From assembly GCA_029747585.1 (NCBI GenBank), contig JAPEVF010000175.1, positions 1-64,000 on the forward strand: a DNA stretch of 64,000 bases. The letters run 5' to 3'. The stretch is from Pleurotus djamor (lineage: Eukaryota > Basidiomycota > Agaricomycetes > Agaricales > Pleurotaceae). The translations under genes and the position numbers were made by a program. How positions within the stretch are numbered: position 1 is the first letter of the stretch; every line of letters begins with the position of its first letter. Shown here in pieces: positions 1 to 11,661 of the stretch. The notes below the pieces were generated by a model. It was given only the letters and a program-made list of their open reading frames with translations, ran no database searches and had not been told where the DNA came from.

Positions 1-799
1 GTGACTTGGAGGAAATGAGGGTGCATGTGCGATGACATGCTTAGGGTTCTGTGAGGGGGGTCAGGTTGGGGTCAGGTACCATAGAGGACTTGGAGGGGCA
101 GTCAAAATTGTGTTTGTACGGAGTCAAAGTGACTGTGGGAAATCAATTTCACACAGTCACAACGCTTTCCTAGTCTGCGAATCTGCCAAGTCCCATTGAC
201 GATTAGTCATAGCTAAGCAAGGCTTCCCACAAACCTCCTTTGCTCGCGTTTTCCTTCACCCTCCTCCCTTTTATTCCGAGCCACACTGAACGTTGGCATC
301 ACCCCCGTGTCCCTTCAAATAAATCTCGAGGAAAGGCCTGAAGACAGTGTCTTCCTAACCGGCTGGACGTAGAAAAGAGCCGTCTCCCTATCGACATAAA
401 AAGGGAAATTTGTGTTGAACGGAACATCTGATCAAACGCGGTTTTCTACCTTTTTTGCTCGCTCTTTTCCTTCCATTGGCTCTGCGATTTCTCTGCTCGT
501 GCTACATCAGCCGTTTCTCATTCGAACTTGCACCACCCGCGCTCGGAATCGGACTGGGAGTCTACGCGATATTTTACCCGGACTTCATACGAAATCATTG
601 GGATCATAATCTCATTCCTCTACAAGCGAGTGGTAGGTCAAATTATATATCTGAAATCTACCTGGATAACTATATGGAGCATCAGACCGCCCAAACGTTG
701 GAGGGTACCATTATCACCACCATTATTGCGAACAGAGATTGCCTTGTGCTCGCGTCCTGGATTCCGCATCGCGCACTTCAGGGGTGAGGAATCTACGAG
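1..799. other. 5' flank of the large coiled-coil gene
   Basis: No convincing coding region. The stretch holds an imperfect palindrome (129-160, listed separately), pyrimidine-rich patches and presumably the promoter and 5' UTR of the gene starting at 800. Short open frames here overlap in several phases and show no recognisable motif. Confidence 0.5.
129..160. repeat. Palindrome copy 1 (TGACTGTGGGAA type)
   Basis: Arms GTGACTGTGGGAAA and TTTCACACAGTCAC flank a 4-nt loop, with one mismatch in 14 pairs. The same half-site recurs at 28943, 30419 and 31971. This copy lies about 640 bp upstream of the first gene, whereas copies 2 and 3 lie within 40 bp of a gene start. Confidence 0.75.
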
Positions 800-3700
800 A
801 TGGCGCGTACCAAGGAACCACCGAAAGTCGCTGACGAAGCCACGTTGGCTACTGCTCTGGGACCGAAGGGTGGGCCATTGAAGGAAGAAGCGTTGGAGGC
901 GTACAACGATTGGAAGTGGTTATATTCGCTTCCGGAATTCAAGCTGTGGAGAGAGGAACATCGGCATCATGTACGTGCTCTATCTGAATCTGTTTCTATC
1001 CCTACTCGCACTCTGCCTTTTTCCTTGTCGAGCCACCTCACTATTCTTTATCTCGTTCCACTTTTCTTACATCAAACCTTTCTTCACCAGCTCTGCCAAG
1101 GTTGCATGCGCAACGGTCTTTCTGCATGCGTCTTTGACGACACTTCATGGTATTGCAATGACTGCCGCTCCGCAAAACGTGCCTGCTCGCTCGTCGTCGC
1201 ATTCCGCAAAGGTATGATCATGCGGGACTTTGGGATCTCAAGCGGGACATATGATGGGTGGTTGAAGGAGTGGAAGCAGGGTGGGGTGGCGAATTTGAGA
1301 GGAGGGAAGTCGAGCTTGGGCCGGAAGCCTAGGAATATGGGCAATCGACGTAGAAGTTCCCGACAGGGAGAAGGTAGAGCCGGCGCAAAGACTACGGAGA
1401 AGAAGAGGCCGCTGGTGGCGTGGAGGGGTCCAAGGGATTTGAAGGTTATGTCCAGCAGAATGTCCTCTCGTCGTCGTCGACAATCTTCTGACGACGACGA
1501 TGATGATGATGATGATGATGACGACGACGACGANGATGGGGATGAGGACGCGGAAGGAGTGGACGATGAAGAGGAAGTAGAAGAACCAGAATCAAGTCGA
1601 AGCGGCCAGAAGAGTACGTCTCCGACCAAGGGCAAGGGCAAGGCTCGCGACGGTGGTACTGGTCCCAAAACCCAAACGACCACTCCCGCCAGAAAGCCAC
1701 GCCAGAAACGAGTCGTCGAATACACCTCCTCATCCGACTCTGATTCTGATTCATCGTCATCGTCTTCGAAGAGGAAAGCAGGGCTGAATGGGACATATTG
1801 GAGCGCTGCGCCGGATGCTGCAGCATCGCTGTCGCGTAGGGCGCTGATGAGGATGGCGGATGGTGGTGGCGAGGTTTTGGAATTGCCGAAGAGGGGATGG
1901 AAGAAGCTGCTCAAAGAGAAGGGGAAGGAGAGGAGTATGAGTACTGGCGCGAGCACCACAGAACCGGATCCAGAGCCAGAGCCAGAACCAGAACCTCAGT
2001 CAGAGCCACCAGATGCAGCCTCAAAATCCTCTCCCAAACGAGTCAAACTTTTACCCCCAAGACCATCCGCTGCTAGCTTTGCGCAGAGGTCTTCTTCAGC
2101 GTCAACGTCGGCTACATCTTCGGTTGTCGATCCTAGGAAACCTAAACCTGCGCCATCCAATGGTGCTTCTGGAGCGTCACAAGCTCCTGCTCCTCCACCC
2201 CCATCCGAATCACGACCAACACCAAGTCAACCCAACGCCAATCCACCCAGGGCGGATCGCTCAGTCCTGAGCCTGCACAACGGAATATCAGGAGCGCATC
2301 AGGTTCCACTACCGCAGACCACAGCCCCTTCTCGTGATCAACATCATCCATCTTCTTCTACTCGTCCACATCTACCACCGCAACCAACCGTCGAACCACC
2401 ACCTCCGCCACCACCTTCCTCCAGACCCCCACCGTTACCCCCGAAATCTCCCGTACGCGCGCCCACAGCGACATCATCCACGACATCAACAACTGCACCC
2501 AAGACGAATCCACCGACGACAGCTGAACCGTCTTGGCAGAGAAGGAATCCACGAGGTCTACCTACGTACCCAGCTCTCAATGACCTGCCCCCTCTCTCAA
2601 CATCGAAGTCGGGTGCTACTCCGGTGTCTGTCACTGTGAGTATACCCAAAAGTACACCATCGCCTTCATCAACGACCGCAGGTCCTGGAGCACGAGTAGG
2701 AGCAAAAGTTCCCCTTAAACACCGTCCTGGAAGTTATAGCGCTGCATCTTCTTCTAGGACACCTACGCCAGCACCTGCGAAGGCTATTGGCTCTTCTGCT
2801 GCGCCAGCCACAGCCAAAGCTTCGGCGACGCCAGGTGCTAGTACGAACGCCTCGTCGTCAGACTCGATACAGCTGGTGAACCCATACTCAGGCGTGTATC
2901 CCGCCTATCCGTATGGATACCCCCCTGCTCCGAATCATCACGGTGGTCCTGGCGTTGGCTCTGGTCGTGGTGTGTACCCAGGAATGGGGGTAGGTTGGTT
3001 CCCATACGCGCCTTTACCCCAAGCAAACCCAAATTCCAGAGGTTCGTCACCCGTTCAGACGGTGTTTGCTTGATATACTCATCATACTGTCCTGTTCAAC
3101 GCGAACTTTTCCATTCATGTAGATGATTCTAATGCTCATGGTGGTATGAATCCTCCGCCACCGCACATACCTTCCACGCCAATACAACCACCGACGTCGA
3201 CGTCCAATCTGTTATCCGTTCCTACCCCTCCAACCCCACCGCCGCGATCTTCTCCCATCCCTTCGCAGGGGAGTGCCCCTCCACCCTCACAATCTACACC
3301 TACACCAATACCAACACCACCTCCGACACAAGCGCCACCTCCTCCAACGCCACCTCGACATCCTCATGCTCCTCCTCCGCTATTCCCTACGACAGCAGGT
3401 AACGGCATGTCCATACCCCTGCGCATTCCAATACCACGCCCGTCCGCCCATAAGCCTGCTCCGCCGCCGCCGACACCATCAAACACGCTCCTACCCAAAC
3501 CCAACATTCACCCCCTTCTTAATNGATCCTAACAATTCTAGTGTTTCCACTTCTGCGTCTGGTCCTACGGCACCTAGCCCAGTTGCTCCCTCCACGTCTG
3601 CATCTACACCCGCATCAAGTACCACCGTTAACCCCACGGATCTCGTTGTCACTAACCCTGCCGCTCCCTTGAGCACGAGTTCGACTACCACCCCTCCTAT

Positions 3701-6700
3701 TACCACCAACGGAGCCTCTATGGGACGTGTAAATGGGCGCGATGAAAGAGAAGAGGGCGAGGTCACACAAGGGGAAAGGGAAAAGGAATCGGCGGCGAGA
3801 GCAAAGGCAAAGGAAAGAGTAAGAGATGAAGAAGAAAGGGAGGAAGGAGAAATTCCTTCCTCACCTATGGATATCTCTTCCTCCCGTGAAAACACGCCTA
3901 AGCCTCGGTCTGAACCTCTACCACGGTCTGGCAGCCCGTCACCCCTCCTTGCATTGGGTGATGCTGATGTTATTGAAGGTGGAGGCGGTGTGGACGATAA
4001 TGCATTGGATGGAGATGACGATGAAGATGGGATTTCCATCCCTGATGGTACTGCGAACCATGAGCATATGAACGAAGCTGCTATGGAGTTGGAGAATTCG
4101 TTTGCAGGATTCGAGGACGGTGTCAGCGCTAAGGCTCTCGACGGTCTTGATGTCCCAATATTGCAAACTCTCGGGGCTATAAGACACTCTCATGATTCGG
4201 AAGCTGGAGGGGATAATGGTAATGGCAATGAGACGAGTAACGTCCCAACGCCGACGCCGACGCCAACCCCATCAGTGCTCGACGAGCTTGTGCGCTCTGT
4301 CATGGACTTGGACCATGCAGAGATTACCCTACCAACTGGTGGTGGCTTGGACGTTGCTCGTTCCCAATCATCTTCCTCATCTACGGGAGCGACGTCTCTT
4401 TCATTGCATAACCAACCTTCACCGACGACATCCAGCACCTCGCATGTGACCTCTACGTCTACGGCTGCCGGCATCACCGTTCCCACACCTACCAATAACA
4501 CCCACTTTAACCGCTACTCTTACGATGATCTTCACCTCCATCATCAAGAACTCCTCTCCGTCAACACGGCGTTACAGGAAGACAACACGAAACTTCGTGG
4601 TGTCGTTGGCGTGTTGAAGAAGGATAACGGGAAGTTGAGAGAACGGATCGGGCTGGTCAATGAGGAGAATTCAAGGATCAAGAAGGATAAGGAAGGTTGG
4701 GAACGGGAGAAGGACGACGTCATGCAGAGATTGAAGGCGAAGGAGGAGGAGGTCAAGGCCCTGAGTGACGAGGTGGACAGAGTCGGAGGTGTCAATGAAA
4801 CACTCCACGCCGCAAACGACGCCCTGGAAGCTCGTGTCCAAACGCTGACAGACGAAATCACTCAACTCACTGCTCGATGCGAAACGATCCAAGCTGATGT
4901 CGAGCGGTTGGAGAAGCAGGTTGGCGAAGGCAGAGAGAGGGAAGTAGAGGGTGAGGGGAAGTTGGAGCAGGAAGTTGAGATGGGAGCCATTCTGGAGAGG
5001 CAGATCGTCGAGCTGAGGGAGGAGTATATGGGGTACGTCGAGGAGAAGGAGATCCTCGTGGAGGATTTGCAGAGAGAGTTGAAGGACCTAGAGGAGTTGA
5101 AGGCGAGGGAGATGACGGAATTAATGGAGCTGAAGGAGCAGGAGCTGGAGGAGTTGGAGAAAGCAAAGGAGAGAGAGCTGAAGGATTTGGAAGAGCTGAA
5201 GGAAAGAGAGTTGACGGAACTGAGAGAGAAGAAGGTGCACGAGCCGGATGCCACCCGAGGCGCCGAAAATACATCAAGTACAACCGTGGCTCCTGCTCTT
5301 ACTCCCACCCCGGCGGTCCCTACATCCACGCCTGCGACCTCTATTCTAGCCACTCAGGCTGCCCTTGTCGCTAAGCAACAAGAAGCGCTTGACAAAGAAC
5401 GCCAGTTGTTTGAGGAAGAGAAGGCGATGCTGAAGAAGGAGAGGGAGGGGTTGAAGAAGGTCGCGGATGATTTGAACACGAAAGGCGAAGAGTTTAGGAA
5501 ACAGGTCCAGGCGTTCAAAAGGGTCGTACAGGATGCCGGAGTGAAAAATCAAGCGCAAGCCCAGTCTCAACAGGGACGGAATGCGATTGCTTCGACCTCG
5601 GCGCAGCCTCAAACACCCGTCAAAGCGACAACGTCTATGACAGCCTCGAACCCTGTAATACTACTCGGTACGTACCTTTTTGTTTTTCTTACTATGTGGT
5701 TTCATCCTTATTTCTCTCATTTCCAGATCGTGCAACGAAGAGTCCGGATGCGCTTGCTTCGATGCTACTCTCCCAAATTGGAAGCTGGTCAACAATGGCC
5801 AGCCTTGTTCAGCAATGTATCGCGATTGCTTCGTCTACGTCCCCTGCCCCCTCCGCGACCCCCGTTGCCGCTCCTGCTGCGAGTTCGTCAGCTACGCCTC
5901 CCCTGGGCTCTTTGCAAAACCAGAACCAAGCTGGGCCCAGTGCTAGCTCCAGTTCTACGAAACCCTCTACCTCCGCTTCTCATCTCGACCCGCCTCTAGC
6001 CACCACAACGACCACCACCACAACAGATATATCAGAGACGCTACGCAAAAGACTTGAAACGATGTATCATGTCTGCTGGGAACGCGAATCGTTTTTGTTC
6101 AATGCTGCTGGGTCACTTGCACATTCGTATCAAGATTCATTGGAAAAGAACCTGCTACACCCGGGATCAGCAAACGGGACCAGTGGTGATGCCAGCCAGT
6201 CTACCTTTGTTTTCGGGACCAATGGCATCGGGACGCTCAAGGGTAAAGGCAGAAGTCTCTCTGCGTTACCTTCTGCATCAGGCTTCTCCGGATCAGGCAG
6301 TACCTTCCGACCTTCATCATCATTATCACGCATCGCAACCTCCAACAACGCGCGTTCGCGACGTGAACATGAGAGGGCGATGCTACGAGAACAAGAGAGG
6401 GAACGTGAAAGAGAGAGAATCCGCCGCCGCGAGCGACATCTTCGTTTGCAAGAGCTAGCTGAGGAAGTGGAGTATAGGAAAGTGGAGATGAAGATGAAGA
6501 AGTTGGAGAGAGAATTGATGCGGGAATATGATGATGACGACGAGGACGACGAGGAAGTTGTCAGGGAGATCGAAGAGAGGGAGGATGAGCTGAGGTTAGA
6601 GTTGAGGAGGTTGAAGAGGGGGTTGAAAGGGAAGGGGCGAGCGGTCAATGGTGATGACGGTGGTGATGAGTACCATCGTGAAGGGGCTTCGCTGCAGCGG

Positions 6701-6844
6701 CGAAAACGACCTCGCGCTGAGGTCGATGAAGATGAAGATGGTGAAGAAGACGAAGATGAGGACGGAAGAAATGACGATACGTCGTTGCCTCCCCGGAAAC
6801 GACGTGCCGTCGCTGTCAATGGTGTCAATGGAGACGCTCATTGA
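800..6844 (+). CDS. Large Zn2Cys6-like, low-complexity and coiled-coil protein
   Basis: Exons 800-970, 1091-3041, 3123-5667 and 5727-6844 join in one frame if the N at 3524 is an extra base, giving about 1927 aa. The introns are 120, 81 and 59 nt, and all have GT-AG ends. Residues 59-89 hold six cysteines spaced C-x2-C-x7-C-x8-C-x2-C-x6-C, one residue off the classical fungal Zn2Cys6 spacing (x6 in the first loop). Next come a basic stretch, an Asp run (about 191-208), long Ser/Pro-rich disorder, and coiled coils at roughly 1177-1413 and 1452-1513. A charged Arg/Glu helix (about 1767-1834) ends in acidic and basic NLS-like clusters. A nuclear, DNA- or chromatin-associated role is inference; I recognise no named family. 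The start is the ATG that leads directly into the cysteine exon. It converges with gene A downstream. Confidence 0.8.
1491..1542 (+). repeat. GAY triplet tract encoding poly-Asp
   Basis: Runs of gac and gat triplets encode an aspartate stretch inside the large gene. The array contains one N in frame. Such arrays expand and contract easily and are a likely site of length polymorphism. Confidence 0.8.
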
Positions 6845-7340
6845 CACACCTAGTAGTCGTCCGTTTGCCCTTTCCTTATCCGCACAACGTCTTCTCTCAG
6901 TCATTTTCTAGTTTTTTTCTTGGACACTGGGGTATCTTTTTCCGTTGCATCCATCTATAGTTATCCTTATATTGCACATTTTTACCTATCCTTGACATTT
7001 CGTAGCACCCAATCTACCATCACATCATCTCTACTCGCTAGTTCTCAGGTCACCATGTCAAAGTCCATCAAGTTTCCTCTAAATTTGGCTTCGGCAAGAA
7101 CACACAACGGAAATACAACAATTTTCAGATATCGTGAGAGTCATATCACAACTACATGAAAGCTGACTACATGCTACATAGATGGAGATGATCATGATGC
7201 TTAGAAACAAGGACATAAAATGCCAAAGGAACCCGGATCAGAAACCACGACGCCGAAGAAAAGGCTCCTGAATGCGTGCGTGGAGCATACTCCTCGCATC
7301 TTCCATATTCAACGCCGATGACAACCTCATTTCTGGAGTT
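6845..7340. other. Convergent intergenic region
   Basis: Lies between the 3' ends of the large gene (plus) and gene A (minus). I see no gene; it presumably holds both 3' UTRs and is locally AT-rich. Confidence 0.5.
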
Positions 7341-8297
7341 CTACTGAATCGAATTGCGATTGGGTCCTGAATGGGTGGGAGACGAGAGCCATGTAAACCT
7401 CTCTGGTACTCGAAAAGTCGTATCGACATCTGCATCGGTGGCATCATCGGACTCTTCACTGGTAGATGACTCCACCGATTCTTGCTTGAATAGGTCCACT
7501 AGCTTGAAGACCTCTGGTATGTCGGTGGTGTGTTGGACACTCTTTTCGGCGTTCAATGTATTGAGCACCTCGGGCTTCTTTGGGCTGGCGGGCGCAGAGG
7601 TAACGCTCGCGTCAATCATGTGGACCGTGTTACTGATTCGCGACAGGGCTCTTCGGGGAAGGGGAATTATCTTTCTCTCCGCCTTCTCGCCATTGGACAC
7701 ATTTTCCTTGCTCGTGTTCTTGTCCTTCGGTGTCACCAGGAGTCCATTCCCCTTGTTGTCTTCGCCACTGAACTGCCCGACGGCGTTCTTGGTCGATTGC
7801 GTCTCGCAAGGCTTGAACAACCCCTTCGCAGAGGCGGCCGCATGCACGCACTTGTAGAAGTGGATAAGGTCTTCAGCTCCCTGGATACCCCCCTCGGTTG
7901 CGACACTAGGGAGGACGAGTTTCAATCCTCCGCTAAATGAGAAGGTGCCACCTCCAACAGGGGGTTCGGTGGAATCATCGTCGGACTCGTCAGCATCGCG
8001 GCTGATGTACGTGACATGGCTGTTCTTGCTAGTGGCAATGTGGCCACCGTCGCAGTTTCCATATCCTTCGCGCTCATCGTCCGCGTCCCCAGAGGTGTCT
8101 TCCTCCAGGAGATGTGGCCTAGGTCCCCTTCGTTTCATCGCGCTTCGTTTCATCGCGATTATGGCATTCCTCCAATACTCAAGCCTTTCGCCGTATACAT
8201 CTGTACCTAGCCCGGAAACTTTCAGCATCACTCCTCTATCTGACGACACCCATTTGATGTTCAAAGACTTACCCTGCTGAGCAAACATCCTGGACAT
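7341..8297 (-). CDS. Gene A: acidic/lysine-rich protein, paralog of B and C
   Basis: Exons 8297-8273 and 8206-7341 join across a 66-nt intron (donor gtaagt, acceptor ctag, phase 1) to give 296 aa. The frame stays open upstream of 8297, but the first in-frame ATG there starts MSRMFAQQ. The upstream bases also align with the promoter of gene C, so 8297 is preferred. Visible features are a Lys/Arg cluster (KRSAMKRRGPRP), an Asp/Glu stretch, a FSGGLKLVLPS segment, a motif RKIIPLPRRALSRI (compare RKILPIPDRVLRA in B) and a Ser/Glu-rich tail. No known domain. The NLS-like and acidic blocks suggest a nuclear protein, which is inference. Confidence 0.6.
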   Translation of the reverse strand: MSRMFAQQGKSLNIKWVSSDRGVMLKVSGLGTDVYGERLEYWRNAIIAMKRSAMKRRGPRPHLLEEDTSGDADDEREGYGNCDGGHIATSKNSHVTYISRDADESDDDSTEPPVGGGTFSFSGGLKLVLPSVATEGGIQGAEDLIHFYKCVHAAASAKGLFKPCETQSTKNAVGQFSGEDNKGNGLLVTPKDKNTSKENVSNGEKAERKIIPLPRRALSRISNTVHMIDASVTSAPASPKKPEVLNTLNAEKSVQHTTDIPEVFKLVDLFKQESVESSTSEESDDATDADVDTTFRVPERFTWLSSPTHSGPNRNSIQ

Positions 8298-8365
8298 CCA
8301 CCTGACGGTTAGAGTGCCTGTAGTAAAGTGATGGAAGTACCGAACCGAGTGGACCGAGAAATTCG

Positions 8366-8460
8366 GTTTATGGGAGTAGTTGGTAAAGATGTGGGATGAA
8401 GACAAACACGGTGGGGCCTTTTAGACATCGCCCCTTTCATCGCGACCACGTGACTTAACA
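8366..8460 (-). promoter_or_regulatory. Promoter block shared with gene C
   Basis: On the plus strand this has a GGGAGTAGTTGGTAAAGATG segment, then CGCCCCTTTCATCGCGACC followed by ACGTGACT. The same order appears upstream of gene C at 12848-12940 (CACCCCTTTAACGCGACC then ATGTGACT). It includes an E-box-like CACGTG. A role in transcription is inferred from position and conservation. Confidence 0.55.
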
Positions 8461-9310
8461 CCTCCGTTCATTTCCACTTGCTGTGCTGCGCAACACGCGT
8501 TATCGGTCCGAGACTATCGGATTGCTGAATGTCTCGCATCCATAGTCAAGCTACACTGTTTACAACACATAAATAGGAAAGAGGACGACGAAGTTACGGC
8601 AGGCCCGAAGTGGAGAGGATTGAGCTCCTAGGAAAGTGGTAGGAGACGCAACATCTTCAAGTGTAATCGATGTCGATGGCGTCAACGCTAGCTATGTACT
8701 CTACCTCTCTGACTTCCACTTCTCGCCTTATTGATGAATCCGTTGGAGGATTATGCTTTGGATTCCTATGCTGTAGGCATATCGAGACCAAGGGTTGTTT
8801 CTGGCTTATTATACACTTTGTACATAGATCTCCTTGGTAGAACTTTTTCACTTCATATATTCAGTCGCACCCTGTTACCCCTGGTTCGAAGCTGGAAGTA
8901 AATTCAGAGCGCCGGTCCGCGCGTCTAATTTTTTCTTTGATCCCGATACGGAACCCTTTGAAGTCGTATTGACACGATAGTACGCCTCGCGCGCTCACAC
9001 CACTTCTCCATTGCGCTTCAAAGCTCAGAAAACAGAAAATCCACGCCGTTAAAGCCGGGCGGAGATAGTATTGAACGACATTGTAAGTATATATTTCCGG
9101 AGATCGTCATAAGATCGTACGACTAGTATAAACTAAGTTCTCACTACAGGCAGACTACACTAAGCTAACTACGCGACACAGAAATGTGAATATGCATAAA
9201 GTGATGATTATATCATACGAATACCATGAAGATGAAGCAAAAGCAAGAACAAAAACGGGTCTCGAACACAGGGAGAAGATGTCGGCGAAGTCCCAGTGCA
9301 TACTGGTGTA
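8461..9310. other. Intergenic, no gene seen
   Basis: About 850 bp between the promoter of A and the 3' end of B. Open frames are short and show no family features. A small CTAAC/CTAACTAC-rich patch lies at 9150-9175. Confidence 0.4.
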
Positions 9311-10704
9311 TTACGTTTCCTTTGCCAGCCTCTCGGCCAATCTGGTATTGTACCGACTCGAAGTAGCCTTGGTAATCTGCGTGACGGCTTCCTTTTGCTT
9401 GGAAACGGCCTTTTCGATGGCGGGGGTCTCTGTGGCGGATGGGACGGCGTTCTCGATTTCCTCGAGCTGAGCCGACTTCTTGGGTCCCTTTGTCGACCGT
9501 TTGCTAGATTCTGCTTTCTTCGGGGGACTGGTCGCTTTCTCAAGCTCGATATCATCGCTAGTTTGAGCTACAGCAGCAGCCTTCGCTTTCTTTCCCTTCG
9601 CAACCGTGGCTGATGTAGTCGCCTTCGAAGTTTTGACAGTGGGAGTGCGTGCTTTCGTCAAAGGTTTCGTCGGTACCTTTGCCTTCTTGGCAGTAGCCGA
9701 TGGTTTGGCTACCTCTGTGGTCTCTGAGGCCAGAGGTGCGTCAGCTTTCTTCGACTTCTTCGCCTTGAGTGCCTTGGCTGGGCGAGCTACCTCGTTGGCG
9801 ACCTTAACTTGCGCTTTAGCAACCGCCTTGGTGCCCTTCCGCTTGCTAGCCTTGTCGGCAGCTACGCGTTTCGTGGACTTGGGAGCTTTCTTGGTCACGA
9901 AGACTGGCGCTTTAACAACGACCTTCGTAGCGGTCTTCGTCTTCGGCTGAGTAGAGGCGGCGGGCTTCGACACTGGGTTCTTTTCCGCTGAGTTGGCGGG
10001 GGCCGCGTCTTTCTTCTCTCGCGCACGCAGCACCCTATCAGGGATGGGCAGAATCTTCCTCGCTGTCTTGCTTGTCTTGACGACTTCTTCCGCCTTCTCC
10101 TTGCCCTTATCAGCGACCGGGGTGGCTCTCTTCCTCTTCGAAGAGGTGCCATTGGTCACCTTGCCCCCACTCTTCGCCGGCTTTTTCTTCGACTTCGCCT
10201 TGGCTGGCTCAGCCAAAGCCGGTGGCAGCTTGCTCAGAAACGCGACCTCGTCAGCCTCCTTGAGCTGCACAAGGAACTCCGCGACTTTGCGCTCCTCTTC
10301 GGTCACGACACCAGGCGTCGCCGCGGACGACCCGAGCGAATCGTAGAATTCAACGATTTCGGCGGCTTTGTGGAGAGTCGCGAGTGAAATGTGTGTTGGT
10401 CCCGTAGGCTCGACTTGATCTGCTGGATTGGTCTTGGGGATGACTTCTTGATCGTCGTCGCTGACGGTAGCGTCTTCGTCGCTATCGTAGTAGGTCTCGT
10501 CCCTGTTCTCCGTCACGTCGTTCATCCTCTCCATCCTTGCTTTCTTGCTTGAATGGGTGAGGGGTGGGCTGCGAGACGCGGGTATGGCCTCTGCTACAGA
10601 AGGTATGTCACATAAGTCGTCAACTCCATGCCCAATGTCTAACGAACAATTTAACCACACGTACCAAGATGTTCGATCGTATTGGAAGAAGACTTGCTAG
10701 ACAT
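9311..10704 (-). CDS. Gene B: Lys/Ala-rich nuclear-type protein, paralog of A and C
   Basis: Exons 10704-10665 and 10593-9311 join across a 72-nt phase-1 intron (donor gtacgt, acceptor tgtag) to give 440 aa starting MSSKSSSNTIEHL. An in-frame ATG at 10830 could add 42 residues; the shorter start is chosen because A and C also begin MS shortly before the intron. Order: SKKAR basic patch, acidic Asp/Glu stretch, a possibly folded part (AEIVEFYDSL through KVAEFLVQLKEADEVAFLSKLP), the motif RKILPIPDRVLRA, then about 230 residues of Lys/Ala/Thr/Pro-rich sequence like a linker-histone tail, ending SSRYNTRLAERLAKET. Gene C ends with a similar SRRYNT. Function unknown; DNA or chromatin binding is inference from composition. 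Confidence 0.65.
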
Positions 10705-10830
10705 ATTCGCGGCCTTTGGAATAGTAGTAGAAGGTGGATTGCAAAGAACTGTTGGTTGTGACGACCAACTGGATGTGGTGGTGGAAGTGGTTGAAAGATG
10801 TGTGGTCGAAGGAACACTTGCACCGAACAT

Positions 10831-11661
10831 GTAGTTGAACGGTGAGCCACTGGGAACAAGTCGCGACTCACGTGAGGAGCACCCCTAATTGAATAATACG
10901 CAACGTCCCCTTATCGACGTGCATTGGCTCCTCCTATGCCATTCTCAGATATTTTAAGAGCTCTGAAAATTCAAACCTTTTGTTGCGTTGTACTTCGCGC
11001 ATGACCCCGCATCCTGCAAAGCTGAACTTGGGCTTGAATCCGTAGTTCCTGTGTACGATGTATTCATTCGGTCTTGAACTCAAAGGAAAACTCTGTAGCC
11101 TCGACGTCTACTACTCCGGAAGCTTGTGTCACCGCGATCTGATCATTTACTTCCTCCTTCAATTCCTTACGTCAAGGATCAAGCCCAAATCTAGCCCCAA
11201 GACGACCCTTTGAAGGACCAATGAAGGACGCGCGTCTATCAAAATCCCTTTCATCCAACTTTCCCCGACGCAATTTGAAAGGACCAGCATACGGCGAGAC
11301 GACAAGGCACAAGTTCTCTAGGTACAAGCTTAATACTTGCGAAAGTCCTTCGTCTTTCGCGTGTCGCTCGCAACCCCCGAAGCTGGAAGCCATGCACGGC
11401 ATAAACGACGGACTTGATCAAAACAAACAAGTATATATTTCAGTACGGATAACGAAACTACGGAAGCGCTACACTAATACCAACTAGACTAACTACATGA
11501 TAGGAGAATTATGAGAATTATGGGGAAAACAACAGAGAAATAAACCGCGGATACATCGTGCAGAGATAGATACAGACATAAGATGGGCTAGAGGTACAAC
11601 AATCAAGGTCGATGTTCGTACAACATCAAGGAAAGCTGAACCGATGTCGTGGTTGCTGGAA
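10831..11661. other. Promoter of gene B and spacer
   Basis: No gene supported. Near 10868 is TCACGTGA followed by GGAGCACCCCTAATTGA, which recalls the CACGTG and CACCCCT elements upstream of A and C in a different order. The remainder up to gene C shows no feature I can name. Confidence 0.4.

Noticed and set aside
1084..1959. 291-codon minus-strand frame opposite the Zn-cluster exon
   Set aside because: It is the complement of the Asp/Ser-rich coding strand (poly-Ser opposite poly-Asp) and lies entirely within the larger spliced gene.
3399..3541. Possible intron instead of the N at 3524
   Set aside because: CTAAC...CTAG resembles a branch point and acceptor, but the best donor (gtaacg at 3399) gives the wrong phase; treating the N as surplus is simpler and gives a continuous Pro/Ser-rich frame.
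6130..6828. 232-codon Ser-rich minus-strand frame
   Set aside because: Mirror of the Arg/Glu-rich coiled-coil exon on the plus strand; low complexity only.
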